64,000 nt of DNA from Stackebrandtia nassauensis DSM 44728 (GTDB lineage Bacteria; Actinomycetota; Actinomycetes; Mycobacteriales; Micromonosporaceae). The DNA lies in the NCBI RefSeq assembly GCF_000024545.1, contig NC_013947.1:2356001-2420000 (forward strand), in the 5' to 3' direction. The notes below the pieces were generated by a model. It did no database searches and was not told where the DNA came from. It worked only from the letters and a program-made list of their open reading frames with translations. The position numbers and the translations under genes are program-made. Of this stretch, positions 6,865 to 17,505 are shown piece after piece (within the stretch, counting starts at the first letter, position 1; each line of letters opens with the position of its first letter).

Positions 6865-7727
6865 TGGAAGAGATCGCCCTGGAGGCGACCGGACTGTCCA
6901 AGCACTATCGACGGACCCGGGCTCTGGACAACTGCACCGTGCGGGTGCCCGTGGGACGGGTGTCGGCTCTGGTGGGGCCCAACGGGGCCGGGAAGACGAC
7001 GTTGATGTCGCTGGCCTGTGGGCTGCGGACACCGACCGCGGGGGAGGTGAGTGTGCTGGGGCAGCGGCCGGACAACAAGGGCATGCCGGACGGCGTGGCG
7101 TTCCTGTCGCAGGATAAGCCGCTGTATCGAGGGTTCAATGTCTCCGAGATGCTGCACGCAGCGTCCAAATTGAACTCCGATTTCGACGAGGACCGCGCGC
7201 GGCGGCTCGTCGCCGACGCGGACGTCCCACTCAAGGCGAAGGTCAAGACGCTGTCAGGCGGGCAGCGCACCCGGGTCGCGCTGGCCATCGCCTTGGGCAG
7301 ACGGCCGCGGCTGATCATTCTGGACGAACCACTGGCGGACCTGGATCCGTTGGCGCGCAAGCAGGTAATGCAGACCCTGATGAGCGACGTCGCCGAGTTC
7401 GGCACCACCGTCGTGATGTCGTCGCATGTGCTGGCCGACCTAGAGGAGGTCTGCGATCACCTGGTGTTGCTGGCTTCGGGGCACGTGCAGCTGTGCGACG
7501 AGGTGGAGAACCTGCTCGACAACCACCGGCTGGCCGTCGGTCCCGGCATCGAAGGCGAACCGCCGTTCCCGCGCGAGTCGATCGTGGAAGCGTCCCGCAC
7601 GCGGCGGGAGACCACCCTGCTACTGCGACAGTCCACTGACGATGGACCGCCGGACTGGGACATCAGCTCCCCCAGCCTGGAGGAACTCGTGCTGGCGTAC
7701 ATGCGCACCAAGGAGGCGGCGAAATGA
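6864..7727 (+). CDS. ABC transporter ATP-binding protein
   Basis: A 287-residue ATPase of a drug/lipid-export type. Visible are Walker A GPNGAGKTT (residues 38-46), the Q-loop region, signature LSGGQRTR, Walker B LIILDEPLADLDP and the H-loop MSSHVLADL. A C-terminal extension of about 75 residues follows the nucleotide-binding domain. It overlaps the regulator gene (ATGA) and overlaps the permease gene by four bases (ATGA at 7724), so the three form one operon. The partner is the permease encoded next. The substrate is unknown; YtrA-type operons usually serve export or resistance. Confidence 0.93.
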   Translation: MEEIALEATGLSKHYRRTRALDNCTVRVPVGRVSALVGPNGAGKTTLMSLACGLRTPTAGEVSVLGQRPDNKGMPDGVAFLSQDKPLYRGFNVSEMLHAASKLNSDFDEDRARRLVADADVPLKAKVKTLSGGQRTRVALAIALGRRPRLIILDEPLADLDPLARKQVMQTLMSDVAEFGTTVVMSSHVLADLEEVCDHLVLLASGHVQLCDEVENLLDNHRLAVGPGIEGEPPFPRESIVEASRTRRETTLLLRQSTDDGPPDWDISSPSLEELVLAYMRTKEAAK

Positions 7728-8659
7728 TCTGGGTGGCCTGGAGACAACATCGCGCCGGAGTGCTCACGGCATTGGCTGTGCTCGCCACGGCGGCCACCGT
7801 CATGCTGGTGATGCGGCTCAGCATCGACGCAGCGTTCGCGAAAGCGAAGGCACCGGACTGTCTGACCAATCCCGGCAGTTGCACGGAAGACGCGTTCAAC
7901 GCTGTGATGAACAGCTACGGGATGTACGTGACGATGGCGCCGACGGTGCTGTACCTCTTCCCGGTGCTGCTGGGCATCGTCGCCGGGGCGCCGGTGTTCG
8001 CCCGGGAACTGTCCCTGGGCACCCACATGTTCAGCCTCACCCAGTCGGTCTCACGGAAACGCTGGTGGGCGGTGAAACTGGGCGTCACCCTCCTGCCGAT
8101 TGCGGTGGGGACCTGTTTGCTCGGCCTGTTGTCGGCGTGGGCGATCGGGCCACTCGTCAATATGTTGGGCGGCCGGATACAGCCGGGATTCTTCGAGGTT
8201 CAGGGCCTGGTCATGGCCGGATACATGGTGTTCGCGTTCGCGGTGGCCTCGACCTTCGGTCTGCTGACCCGGAACAACGTGGTTCCCATGGTCGTCACGG
8301 CAGGGGTGTTCATCGCCGTCGCGGTCACCGTGGCGGTGTTCGCACGACCGTCGTATCTCCCGGCGGAGCAGGCCACGGTCACGAACCCCAAGGGCCAAGA
8401 CGAGTTCGCGGTGCAGACGCCCGAGCACTCGTGGCGGGTCGGCGAGATCTTTGTGGACAAGGACGACAACACCTACACGAGCTATGCCGAAGTCTGCAAC
8501 CCGGAATCGTGCGTTGAGGACGACGTGGTCTCCTACACCGTCGAATACCACCCCGACTCCCGGTTCTGGACCTTCCAGGGCATCGAGACCGGTGCCTATC
8601 TCGTACTCGGCGCCGCGGCACTGGCCGTGGGAGCCCGTCGGTTGCGCGCCCTGCCATAA
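7724..8659 (+). CDS. ABC transporter permease of the YtrA-type operon
   Basis: A 311-residue membrane protein with six hydrophobic segments: about 13-32, 65-88, 106-132, 150-175, 180-200 and one near the C-terminus (about 285-303). A large extracytoplasmic domain at about residues 205-280 contains two cysteines in NPESCVEDD and YAEVCN. The pattern of an ABC-2-like permease starting MIWVAWRQHRAG is common in actinomycetes. It works with the ATPase encoded just upstream, whose stop overlaps this start. A GC-rich hairpin terminator follows. Confidence 0.88.
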   Translation: MIWVAWRQHRAGVLTALAVLATAATVMLVMRLSIDAAFAKAKAPDCLTNPGSCTEDAFNAVMNSYGMYVTMAPTVLYLFPVLLGIVAGAPVFARELSLGTHMFSLTQSVSRKRWWAVKLGVTLLPIAVGTCLLGLLSAWAIGPLVNMLGGRIQPGFFEVQGLVMAGYMVFAFAVASTFGLLTRNNVVPMVVTAGVFIAVAVTVAVFARPSYLPAEQATVTNPKGQDEFAVQTPEHSWRVGEIFVDKDDNTYTSYAEVCNPESCVEDDVVSYTVEYHPDSRFWTFQGIETGAYLVLGAAALAVGARRLRALP

Positions 8660-8674
8660 TCGCGCCCGACTCCG

Positions 8675-8699
8675 GCGGCGCCCCCTCGCGGGGCGCCGC
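8675..8699 (+). terminator. Hairpin terminator of the GntR/ABC operon
   Basis: Perfect 10-bp stem GCGGCGCCCC/GGGGCGCCGC (8675-8684 and 8690-8699) followed by TTTCGCTT, 15 bases after the permease stop. Confidence 0.8.
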
Positions 8700-8768
8700 T
8701 TTCGCTTGCCGTCCGACTGTAGACATTGGTGTGAGAATGACGACAGTAACGGCGTCACTGCGGTGGAT

Positions 8769-8774
8769 TAGGCT
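8769..8774 (+). promoter_or_regulatory. Possible -10 element, leaderless DUF885 mRNA
   Basis: TAGGCT six bases before the ATG at 8781; no ribosome binding site is present. Confidence 0.4.
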
Positions 8775-8780
8775 GCCCGG

Positions 8781-10463
8781 ATGGCAAAGATCGATGACAT
8801 CGCAGAGCGTTACATGGAGAAAGTGGTTGAGCTGAGCCCGATCCGGGCCACCTACATGGGGGTCAAGGGGCTCGACCACGAATATGACGACTTCACCGTG
8901 GAGGGGTTCGCCGAGAAGGGCGAGCTGGATCGCTCCACATTGGCGGCGGTCGAGGCCGCGCAGCCGGCCAGCGAAGCCGAGCGGGTCGCCAAGGAAGCGA
9001 TGGTCGAACGGTTGCGGATCCTGGTGGAGCGGTATGAGGCCGGGGACCTGGCGAGCGGGTTGTCGGTGATCTTCTCGCCCATGCACAGTGTCCGCAGCTC
9101 GCTGGATCTGATGGGGACCGAGGGGACGGAGAACCTCGAGAACATCGCCGAGCGCATGTCCAAAGTGGGGGGCGCGTTGCGGGACTACGCGCAGACCCTG
9201 CGGGTCGAGGCCGCCCGGGGCAACATCTCCGCCCGACGTCAGATCACCGAGTGCGCCAAACACGCCGACAACTGGAACGGCGCCGCCGGGGACGACTTCT
9301 GGGAGGGCTTGCTGGGACGGTTGACCGTCGACGGCAGGCCGGTGTCGGGGGCGCTGGCCGAGAAGCTGACGGAGTCGGCGCGCTCGGCGCGGGCCGGCCT
9401 GGCGGAGTTCGGGAAGTTCCTGCGGCAGGAGTTGGCGCCGCTGGCTCCCGAGGCCGACGCCGTGGGGCGGGACAAGTACTCGCGCGGATCCCGGTTCTTC
9501 CTGGGCAGTGCCGTTGACCTCCAGGAGACCTACGAGTGGGGCTGGCAGGAACTGCACCGCATCGAGACCGAGATGGCGGCGGTGGCCAACGAGATCAAGC
9601 CGGGCGCGACCGTCGACGAGGCCATCGCGGTGCTGGACGCGCAGGAACACCGCAACCTGTCGTCCAAAGAGGCGTTCCGGGAGTGGATGCAGGAACTGGC
9701 CGACGCCACCATCGCCGACATGGCCGACCGGCACTTCGACATCCCGGAGCCGATCCGCCGGATCGAGTGCATGATCGCGCCGACCTCCGACGGCACCGTG
9801 TACTACACCGGGCCCAGTGAGGACTTCGAGCGTCCGGGGCGGATGTGGTGGTCGGTTCCGCCGTCGCAGCAGACCTTCTCGACCTGGCGGCAGGTCACGA
9901 CGGTCTACCACGAGGGCGTGCCAGGGCATCACCTCCAGATCGGACAGACCGCGTACCGCACCGACATCCTCAACCGCTACCAGCGGCGCGGCATCCACTG
10001 TTCCGGGCACTCCGAGGGCTGGGCGCTGTACTCCGAACGGCTCATGGACGAACTGGGCTACCTGTCCGACCCGGGCGACAAGCTGGGCATGCTGGACGGT
10101 CAGGCGTTTCGGGCCACCCGAGTCGTCATCGACATCGGGATGCACCTCCAGTTGCGGATTCCCGAGGACAACCCCTTCGGCTTCCACCCCGGCCGGACCT
10201 GGACGCCCGAACTGGGCTGGGAGTTCCTGACCGACCACTGTCGCGAGAACCACGACTTCCTGCGGTTCGAGCTCAACCGTTATCTCGGCTGGCCCGGCCA
10301 GGCACCGTCTTATAAGGTCGGTGAGCGGCTGTGGCTGGCCGCGCGCGAGGAATACAAGCACCGCAAGGGAAGCGACTTCGACCTGAAGACCTTCCACACC
10401 GACGCGCTGAACCTCGGCACCATGGGCCTTGACCCGTTCGCGGCGGCGATGCGCAGACTGTGA
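8781..10463 (+). CDS. DUF885 family metallohydrolase
   Basis: A 560-residue, cytoplasmic, mostly helical protein of the DUF885 family. The metal-site motif YHEGVPGHHLQ is present (His377, Glu378, His383/His384), and the second conserved motif CSGHSEGWALYSERLMDELG follows about 35 residues later. These match the HExxPGHH and EGWALY signatures of the family, which is related to zinc peptidases; activity on peptides is plausible but unproven. The ATG at 8781 lacks a ribosome binding site but has a TAGGCT box 6 bases before it. The convergent LppM-like gene ends four bases after its stop. Confidence 0.9.
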   Translation: MAKIDDIAERYMEKVVELSPIRATYMGVKGLDHEYDDFTVEGFAEKGELDRSTLAAVEAAQPASEAERVAKEAMVERLRILVERYEAGDLASGLSVIFSPMHSVRSSLDLMGTEGTENLENIAERMSKVGGALRDYAQTLRVEAARGNISARRQITECAKHADNWNGAAGDDFWEGLLGRLTVDGRPVSGALAEKLTESARSARAGLAEFGKFLRQELAPLAPEADAVGRDKYSRGSRFFLGSAVDLQETYEWGWQELHRIETEMAAVANEIKPGATVDEAIAVLDAQEHRNLSSKEAFREWMQELADATIADMADRHFDIPEPIRRIECMIAPTSDGTVYYTGPSEDFERPGRMWWSVPPSQQTFSTWRQVTTVYHEGVPGHHLQIGQTAYRTDILNRYQRRGIHCSGHSEGWALYSERLMDELGYLSDPGDKLGMLDGQAFRATRVVIDIGMHLQLRIPEDNPFGFHPGRTWTPELGWEFLTDHCRENHDFLRFELNRYLGWPGQAPSYKVGERLWLAAREEYKHRKGSDFDLKTFHTDALNLGTMGLDPFAAAMRRL

Positions 10464-10467
10464 CGCG

Positions 10468-11157
10468 CTAGCCCGCCACCGAGTGGCGGCGCAGCTGCAG
10501 GTACAGCAGCAGCATCACCAGGAGCGTCAACACGACCATGATGGCCAGTACCCACAGCGCCAGGGCCGTGTTGGACGCCTGGTCGGATTCGGCGCGCAGG
10601 ATGTTGTTCTTACCGAGTTCGAGGTTCCAGGTGACGGTCTGTCCGTCGAGGTCACCATTGTGGGCGATCACCGGTCCCGGGAAGGTGACCTTGACGGAGA
10701 ACTCCGCCGAGTTGACGATCTCCTTGTCCAGGTCGGGGAAGGAGCCGCCGGTGTCGGCGCGCGGCAGGTCCCACTCGCCGTTGAGGATGTAGTGGCCCTC
10801 GTCGTGGGTGATGCTCAGCTGCGCGTCCTCGGCCTCGTCGGTCTCGCTGGCGTTGAACTTCGCCAGCGGGACGTCGGCGAAGTGGACGGTCTTGCCGACG
10901 AACTCGCCGTCGTTGTACGGCTCGGCGCGGGTGGCGCCGGGGATGTCGTCGGTGAGGGCCTTGACGAACTCGTCGGCCTCCTCGTCGCCGATCGCGTCGA
11001 GCGCCTCGATGTTGACCGCCGCCGTCAGCTCGCCGTCGACGGTGTCGTCCGGCTTGATGGTCGCGGCGAGATCGACCTTGATGCAACCGGTGAGCGCCAC
11101 GACCGCGAACACCAATGTGGATGCGACGAGCGCTGCCCGGCGAAACGAGTTGGTCAC
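10468..11157 (-). CDS. LppM-like lipoprotein
   Basis: A 229-residue lipoprotein with lipobox VALTGC (Cys near residue 25), a beta-rich extracytoplasmic domain opening IKVDLAATIKPDDTVDGE, and a C-terminal membrane span (about residues 198-222, ending LQLRRHS). This is the LppM domain layout (formerly DUF3153). In Mycobacterium tuberculosis LppM affects phagosome handling and binds glycolipid-like ligands; a role in envelope lipid handling here is inference. The start is a GTG. It lies 9 bases after the GNAT gene stop on the same strand and is probably co-transcribed with it. Confidence 0.85.
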   Translation of the reverse strand: MTNSFRRAALVASTLVFAVVALTGCIKVDLAATIKPDDTVDGELTAAVNIEALDAIGDEEADEFVKALTDDIPGATRAEPYNDGEFVGKTVHFADVPLAKFNASETDEAEDAQLSITHDEGHYILNGEWDLPRADTGGSFPDLDKEIVNSAEFSVKVTFPGPVIAHNGDLDGQTVTWNLELGKNNILRAESDQASNTALALWVLAIMVVLTLLVMLLLYLQLRRHSVAG

Positions 11158-11166
11158 GCGGACATA

Positions 11167-11736
11167 TTAGGACATTTCGGAGACCGGGCCGGGTGCTTCG
11201 GTCAGGTCGACGTGCAGCCGCAGCTGCGGCACCTCGGTGCCGTCCATGTCCAGGGTGCGGCGGGTGCCCTCCGGGGCCCAGCCCGCCGACTTGTAGAAGT
11301 TCAGCGCGGCGGCGTCCCGCGGGAACACCCACGCGTACACCGTCGTCAGGTCGTGCTCGCGCAACTGCTCCACCATCGCCGACAGCAGGCGGCTGCCGTG
11401 GCCCCGGCGCGCGAACCTCGGCTCCACCAGCAGCTCGGTGACCGCGCCCGCCCCGGCCTCGTCGTCCTCGCCCGGACCCACCGCCGCGAAGCCCACGACG
11501 CGTTTCACCGACGCGTCGGACTCGACCTGTTCGATCGCCACGAACACCCGGTGCGCCGGGCTCGGCGGCGCCACGCACGCCTGCCGCCACTGTTCGGCGA
11601 GCCACGCCTCGTCCATGCCGGCCAGCACCTGGGACGGGACGATCTTGTCGTAGGCGGTGCGCCAGGTCGTCGACTGGATGCGCGCGATCTCCTCGGCGTC
11701 GGACTCCCGCGCCGGACGTACATACCCCAGGGCCAT
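11167..11736 (-). CDS. GNAT family N-acetyltransferase
   Basis: A 189-residue acetyltransferase. It begins MALGYVRPARESDAEEIARI and has the GNAT core: strand beta4 with VTELLVEPRFARRGHGSRLL carrying the acetyl-CoA loop (R/Q-x-x-G-x-G/S as RRGHGS) and the end-of-fold DLTTVYAWVFPRDAAALNFY. The residue after the last motif, YKSAGW, is typical. The substrate cannot be told. The frame extends upstream, but the ATG at 11736 begins the fold and has a TAGGCT box 8 bases before it. It is divergent from the YcaQ-like gene and precedes the LppM-like gene. Confidence 0.88.
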   Translation of the reverse strand: MALGYVRPARESDAEEIARIQSTTWRTAYDKIVPSQVLAGMDEAWLAEQWRQACVAPPSPAHRVFVAIEQVESDASVKRVVGFAAVGPGEDDEAGAGAVTELLVEPRFARRGHGSRLLSAMVEQLREHDLTTVYAWVFPRDAAALNFYKSAGWAPEGTRRTLDMDGTEVPQLRLHVDLTEAPGPVSEMS

Positions 11737-11772
11737 GGTCGGCAAGCCTACGACGGTGTCGCAGGCGATGAC

Positions 11773-11778
11773 TAGGGT
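11773..11778 (+). promoter_or_regulatory. Possible -10 element, leaderless YcaQ-like mRNA
   Basis: TAGGGT six bases before the GTG start at 11785. No ribosome binding site is visible, so transcription probably begins at or next to the start codon. Confidence 0.5.
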
Positions 11779-11784
11779 GCCCGT

Positions 11785-13008
11785 GTGAGTGTTCCCGAGA
11801 AGCTGAGCAACCCGCAGGCCCGCCGCATCGCGCTGGCGGCGCAGGGCTTCCACGCCCCCCGACCCTCCGGCAAACGCGACGCCCGGCACCTGCGCAAGGT
11901 TCTCTCCCACACCCAGCTGCTGCAGATCGACTCGATCTACGTCCTGGAACGCGCCCACTACGTGCCGGTGTTCTCCCGGCTCGGCGCCTACCCGCACGCG
12001 CTGGTCGACAAGGCCGCCTACCACGGACGCAAGCGCTCCCTGTTCGAATACTGGGGGCACGCCGCGTCGCTGCTGCCGGTCGAGCTGTTCCCGTTGCTGC
12101 GTTGGCGGATGGACGCCGCCGAGGAACACGCCTGGGGCGGGATGGTGCGCATCGCCCGCGACAACCCCGGCCTGGTGGACCGGCTGTACGAGGAGGTCCG
12201 GGCCCGCGGCCCGGTCTCGGCCCGGGAACTGGAGGAGGAGGCGCCCCGGACCCGCGACCAATGGGGCTGGAACTGGAGCGACACCAAGAGCGCGTTGGAG
12301 TGGCTGTTCCGGTGCGGCCGGGTCAGCGTCGCCGCCCGGCCCTCGTTCGAGCGCTACTACGACATCACCGAACGGGTCATCCCCGCCGAGGTGCTCAACA
12401 CCCCGGCGCCCGACCGCGCCGAAGCCCACCGGCAGCTCATGGCCAAGTCGGCAGCCTCGCTGGGCGTGGCCACCGAGGTGGAACTGCGCGACTACTTCCG
12501 GCTGCCGGTCGCCGACGCCCGCGCCGCGCTGCGCGACCTCGTCGAGGACGGCACCGTGCACCAGGTGATCGTCGAGGGCTCGGACAAACCGGCCTACCTG
12601 CACCGCGACGCCCGCGCCCCGCGCCGCGTCAGGGCCCGGGCGCTGCTGAGCCCCTTCGACCCGCTGGTGTGGCACCGCGACCGCACCCTGCGGCTGTGGG
12701 ACTTCTTCTACCGCATCGAGATCTACGTGCCCGAGGCCAAACGCGTGCACGGCTACTACGTGCTGCCGTTCCTGCTGGGGGAGCACCTGGTGGCCCGCGT
12801 CGACCTCAAGGCCGACCGGGCGGCGGGCGTCCTGCGGGTGCCCGCGGCCTGGCGGGAGGAACACGTCGACGGCGACACCGAACTGGTCGCGGGTGAGCTG
12901 GCCGCCGAGCTGCGGGAACTGGCCGACTGGCTGGGACTGGCCGAGATCGCGCCGCCGGTCAAGGGCGATCTGGCCGCCGCCCTGACGTCGGCGCTGCGCT
13001 CGGCTTAG
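11785..13008 (+). CDS. YcaQ/AlkZ-family DNA glycosylase (winged-helix protein)
   Basis: A 407-residue protein of the HTH_42 superfamily that unhooks DNA crosslinks or removes alkylated bases. The catalytic motif lies in LLQIDSIYVLERAH (Gln47-Ile48-Asp49); the Q-x-D form is the one found in the YcaQ (AlkX) branch, whereas Streptomyces AlkZ has Q-x-Q. Further family features are RSLFEYWGHAASLLP and the C-terminal LLSPFDPLVWHRDRTLRLWDF. No antibiotic cluster is nearby, so general repair is more likely than self-resistance. It starts at GTG with a TAGGGT box 6 bases upstream. Confidence 0.88.
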   Translation: MSVPEKLSNPQARRIALAAQGFHAPRPSGKRDARHLRKVLSHTQLLQIDSIYVLERAHYVPVFSRLGAYPHALVDKAAYHGRKRSLFEYWGHAASLLPVELFPLLRWRMDAAEEHAWGGMVRIARDNPGLVDRLYEEVRARGPVSARELEEEAPRTRDQWGWNWSDTKSALEWLFRCGRVSVAARPSFERYYDITERVIPAEVLNTPAPDRAEAHRQLMAKSAASLGVATEVELRDYFRLPVADARAALRDLVEDGTVHQVIVEGSDKPAYLHRDARAPRRVRARALLSPFDPLVWHRDRTLRLWDFFYRIEIYVPEAKRVHGYYVLPFLLGEHLVARVDLKADRAAGVLRVPAAWREEHVDGDTELVAGELAAELRELADWLGLAEIAPPVKGDLAAALTSALRSA

Positions 13009-13076
13009 CCGGTCGGCATCGACGCCACCGGCTACAGTGAAAGGCGCCGAAACGAAAGCGTCGAAGGGATGCGCTG

Positions 13077-13742
13077 ATGAGTGACCCCTTGGGTTCCGCT
13101 CCCACGCAGGAGTTCCCGCGCATCCACGAGGACGCGAGCGAGACTCGGGAAATCCCGTACGTCACGCCCTCGGGGACCGGCACGGGCGACACCTCGCAGG
13201 CCACCCAGCAGCTTCCGTACGTCACGCCGCAGCCCGCCACCGCGGGCCCCGGCCACACGCCGCTGCCCAGCCAGGGCTGGACCCGTCCGGTGCGGCGCGG
13301 CAAAGCCGCCACGTTCTTCGCCAAGATCCGCAACGCCCCCGCGTGGGTGGCACCAGCGGCGCTGCTGACCTGCTTCGCCGGGGCCGCGGCCGTCGTGGTC
13401 ACCACCGACCCCACCGACGACGTCGGCACCACCACCTGCGCCTTCAAACTCGTCACCGGCTTCGACTGCCCCGGCTGCGGCGGCACCCGGGCCTTCTTCT
13501 ACCTGCTGAACGGCAACATCCCCGAGGCCGCCCGCAACCACGCGATCGCGCTGTTCGCGGCGCCGTTCCTGGTGTGGATGTACCTGACCTGGGCCGGACG
13601 CCGCATGTTCCCGAAACTGCGCGACAAACTGCCACAGTTCCGGATCACCGCCGCGCACGCCACCATGTTCCTCATCGCCTGGGCCGTGTTCTGGATGGTC
13701 CGCAACCTCCCCTTCGCGCCGTTCACCTCGCTCTATGTCTAG
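13077..13742 (+). CDS. DUF2752 membrane protein
   Basis: A 221-residue protein. A disordered acidic/proline-rich N-terminal part of about 85 residues contains two copies of PYVTP (IPYVTP and LPYVTP, about 23 residues apart). The DUF2752 core follows with a membrane span near residues 92-109, the cysteine motif CPGCGGTRAF and two further spans. The function of DUF2752 is unknown; the CPxCG motif may bind metal or be redox-active. The ATG has a GAAGGGATG ribosome binding site. The next gene begins 76 bases downstream on the same strand. Confidence 0.85.
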   Translation: MSDPLGSAPTQEFPRIHEDASETREIPYVTPSGTGTGDTSQATQQLPYVTPQPATAGPGHTPLPSQGWTRPVRRGKAATFFAKIRNAPAWVAPAALLTCFAGAAAVVVTTDPTDDVGTTTCAFKLVTGFDCPGCGGTRAFFYLLNGNIPEAARNHAIALFAAPFLVWMYLTWAGRRMFPKLRDKLPQFRITAAHATMFLIAWAVFWMVRNLPFAPFTSLYV

Positions 13743-13818
13743 CGGATCCCGGCGCGTCGTCCACAAAGCTGCGACCGTCGTGCCCGATACTGGCCTCCGC
13801 CGCATTGGAGGTCGTCCC

Positions 13819-14419
13819 ATGAAACACAGTGTTCTGAGCCGTCTCACCGCCGTGCTGGCGCTGGCCGTCATCGCGGTGTTCATGCCCGCGTGCGCCTTCG
13901 CCACCGACGGCGAGGACGAGACAATCCCGGTCGAGGAGGAGATCAACTACCTCGAGGCCGAGCAGGAGGAGTTCATCGCCGCCGCGGGCAAGAGCGCCCA
14001 GCCCAGCAAGGAGAAGTACGGCGTCCCGCCGTCGGTCACCGTGGCCCAGGCGATCCTGGAGTCCGGCTGGGGTAAGAGCAAACTGGCCGAGGAGGCCAAC
14101 AACTACTTCGGTATGAAGTGCAAGGACGGCGTGTACGGCCCGTTCGCGGTCGACTGCGTCAAGGTCGCCACCCGCGAGTGCGACAAGAAGGGCAAGTGCT
14201 TCGACACCAAGGCGTGGTTCCGGGTCTACGACTCGCGCGCCGACTCGTTCAGCGACCACGGTTCGTGGCTGGCCAGCAATGCCCGCTACGCCCCGGCCTT
14301 CGACCACACCGACGACGCCGACGCGTTCATCCGCGAGGTCCACAAGGCCGGATACGCCACCGACCCGGACTACACCGACAAGATCGTCGGGATCATGAAG
14401 GAATGGGACCTGTACCGGT

Positions 14420-14427
<8 letters not shown>
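13819..14427 (+). CDS. Secreted glucosaminidase (GH73, FlgJ/LytG-like)
   Basis: Predicted exported N-acetylglucosaminidase that cuts peptidoglycan. The 202-residue protein has a signal peptide (MKHSVLSRLTAVLALAVIAV, cleavage near the Ala-Phe-Ala at 30) and the GH73 core PPSVTVAQAILESGWGKSKL with the catalytic Glu in ILESGWG, then NNYFGMKC and the conserved FRVYDS.ADSFSDHG. Four cysteines may form disulfides. The ATG at 13819 has GGAGG 7 bases before it; the longer frame from 13735 lacks a signal peptide and is rejected. It converges on the PASTA pseudokinase gene and overlaps its end by 8 bases. Confidence 0.93.
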
Positions 14428-16027
<1,600 letters not shown>

Positions 16028-16109
16028 ACTGCTCCTGGGGGTGGCGGGAATCATACCGCTTAATAGAAGTTTGGCCTAGATTCCGTCCGAACACCAGTAC
16101 CCGCGGACG

Positions 16110-16730
16110 TCAGTCGGTGACAGCCGCGCGAATCCCCAGGCCGATCAGCAACAGCCCGCCGACGCGGGAGAACTGGCGCGCGATTCGCTTGAACAGGCCG
16201 GAGCGTTTGGCCGAGGCGATGGCCTGGGTCCACAGGCTCAGCCACGACACCATCATGACGGTGTGCACGACGGCGAGAAGGAAGGCCGCGGCCGCGATCG
16301 GAAAGTCCACCGCCACCACCTGCGCCGGAACCGTCAGGTAGATCAGCGCCGCCCGTGGATTGACGACGTTGCCGATCAGGGCGTGTCGGTACACCCGGGC
16401 CACCGGTGGCGCCACGGCCGGGCCGGTGGCCTGCCGCCGCTGCCGCGACGAGGTGACGAGCAGATAGATCCCCAGGCCCACCAGGTAGGCGGCGCCCGCA
16501 TAGCGGACGATCGCGAACGCGGTGGCCGAGGCCATCACCACGGCCGACAGTCCGAGGGTGGCGAAACCGGCGTGCAGGAAATGGCCGGTGGCGGTCCCGG
16601 CCATCACGGCGGCGCCGTGCCGTCGCCCGCCGACGGACACGTACTGCGCCACCAGCGTCGCGCTGGTTCCGGGGGTGAGGATGATGGGCAGCAGCGCGAG
16701 TCCGAAGGTGACCAGGATGTGCCAGCTCAT
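16110..16730 (-). CDS. LysE/RhtB-family exporter, copy 1
   Basis: A 206-residue membrane exporter of the LysE superfamily with six hydrophobic segments. It opens MSWHILVTFGLALLPIILTP and carries the family GTSATLVAQYVSVGGRRHGA signature of the first loop. The family exports amino acids or similar small molecules. It is the same length as, and clearly homologous to, the next gene upstream (16790-17410), from which it is 59 bases away; the two arose by tandem duplication. It is the distal gene of the MarR-LysE-LysE unit. The frame extends upstream, but the ATG at 16730 starts at the same position as in the paralogue. Confidence 0.9.
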   Translation of the reverse strand: MSWHILVTFGLALLPIILTPGTSATLVAQYVSVGGRRHGAAVMAGTATGHFLHAGFATLGLSAVVMASATAFAIVRYAGAAYLVGLGIYLLVTSSRQRRQATGPAVAPPVARVYRHALIGNVVNPRAALIYLTVPAQVVAVDFPIAAAAFLLAVVHTVMMVSWLSLWTQAIASAKRSGLFKRIARQFSRVGGLLLIGLGIRAAVTD

Positions 16731-16789
16731 GCGGGGACGCCGTTCTTCCGGGGAGGGGCGGGCGCTCGACGATAGCGCGTCCGGCGGCC

Positions 16790-17410
16790 TCAGTTGCTGA
16801 CGGCGGTGCGGATGCCCAGGGCGATGAGGAGCAGGCCGCCGAAGCGGGAGAACTGTTGCGCCAGCTTCTTGAACAGCCCGAAGCGTTTGGCCGAGGCGAT
16901 GGCCTGTGTCCACAGCCCCAACCACAGCACGATCATGACGGCGTCGACGACCACGAGGGTGTAAGCGGCCTGCGTGATCGTGAAATCGGGGGTGACCACC
17001 TGGGCGGGGAGGGTCAGGACGATGAGCGCCGCCCGGGGGTTGAGGATGTTCGCGATCAGCGCGTGACGGTAGACCTTGGGCACCGAGGGCACGATCCGTG
17101 ACTGTTGCGGGTCGTCGTGGCGCCGGGCCCCGGTGAACATCAGGTAGACGCCCAGCCCCACCAGGTAGGCCGCACCGGCGTACTTCACGATCGTGAACGC
17201 CGTGGCTGAGGCCATGATCAATGCGGACAGTCCCAGCGTCGCGAAGGTGGCGTGCGCGAACAGGCCGGTGATGCTGCCCGCCAGGACGGCCGCACCGTGC
17301 CGCCGCCCGCCGAGCGACACGTACTGCACCACCAGGGTCGCGGTGGTGCCCGGCGTCAGGGTGATGGGCAGCAGACCGAGTACGAAGGTGAGGATGACGT
17401 GCCAGCTCAT
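16790..17410 (-). CDS. LysE/RhtB-family exporter, copy 2
   Basis: A 206-residue exporter, paralogue of the 16110-16730 protein, with MSWHVILTFVLGLLPITLTP at the start and GTTATLVVQYVSLGGRRHGA in the first loop; six membrane segments are expected. The C-terminal part LWTQAIASAKRFGLFKKLAQ is almost the same in both copies. The two may form a heteromeric exporter or serve different substrates, which the sequence cannot decide. It begins 95 bases after the MarR gene stop on the same strand, so MarR probably controls it. A longer in-frame reading to 17971 has no LysE features and is ignored. Confidence 0.9.
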   Translation of the reverse strand: MSWHVILTFVLGLLPITLTPGTTATLVVQYVSLGGRRHGAAVLAGSITGLFAHATFATLGLSALIMASATAFTIVKYAGAAYLVGLGVYLMFTGARRHDDPQQSRIVPSVPKVYRHALIANILNPRAALIVLTLPAQVVTPDFTITQAAYTLVVVDAVMIVLWLGLWTQAIASAKRFGLFKKLAQQFSRFGGLLLIALGIRTAVSN

Positions 17411-17505
17411 GGAGGGCCTATCGACAAGGGACGGGGCAGGCGACCGACGATATCGCGGCTCCGCCACGACGGCCATGCGCGCGCGGTGGGAACGGCCGCC
17501 GCCAA

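Noticed and set aside
8379-10397. 672-codon frame on the minus strand
   Set aside because: Antisense shadow of the DUF885 gene; no start signal, no family features.
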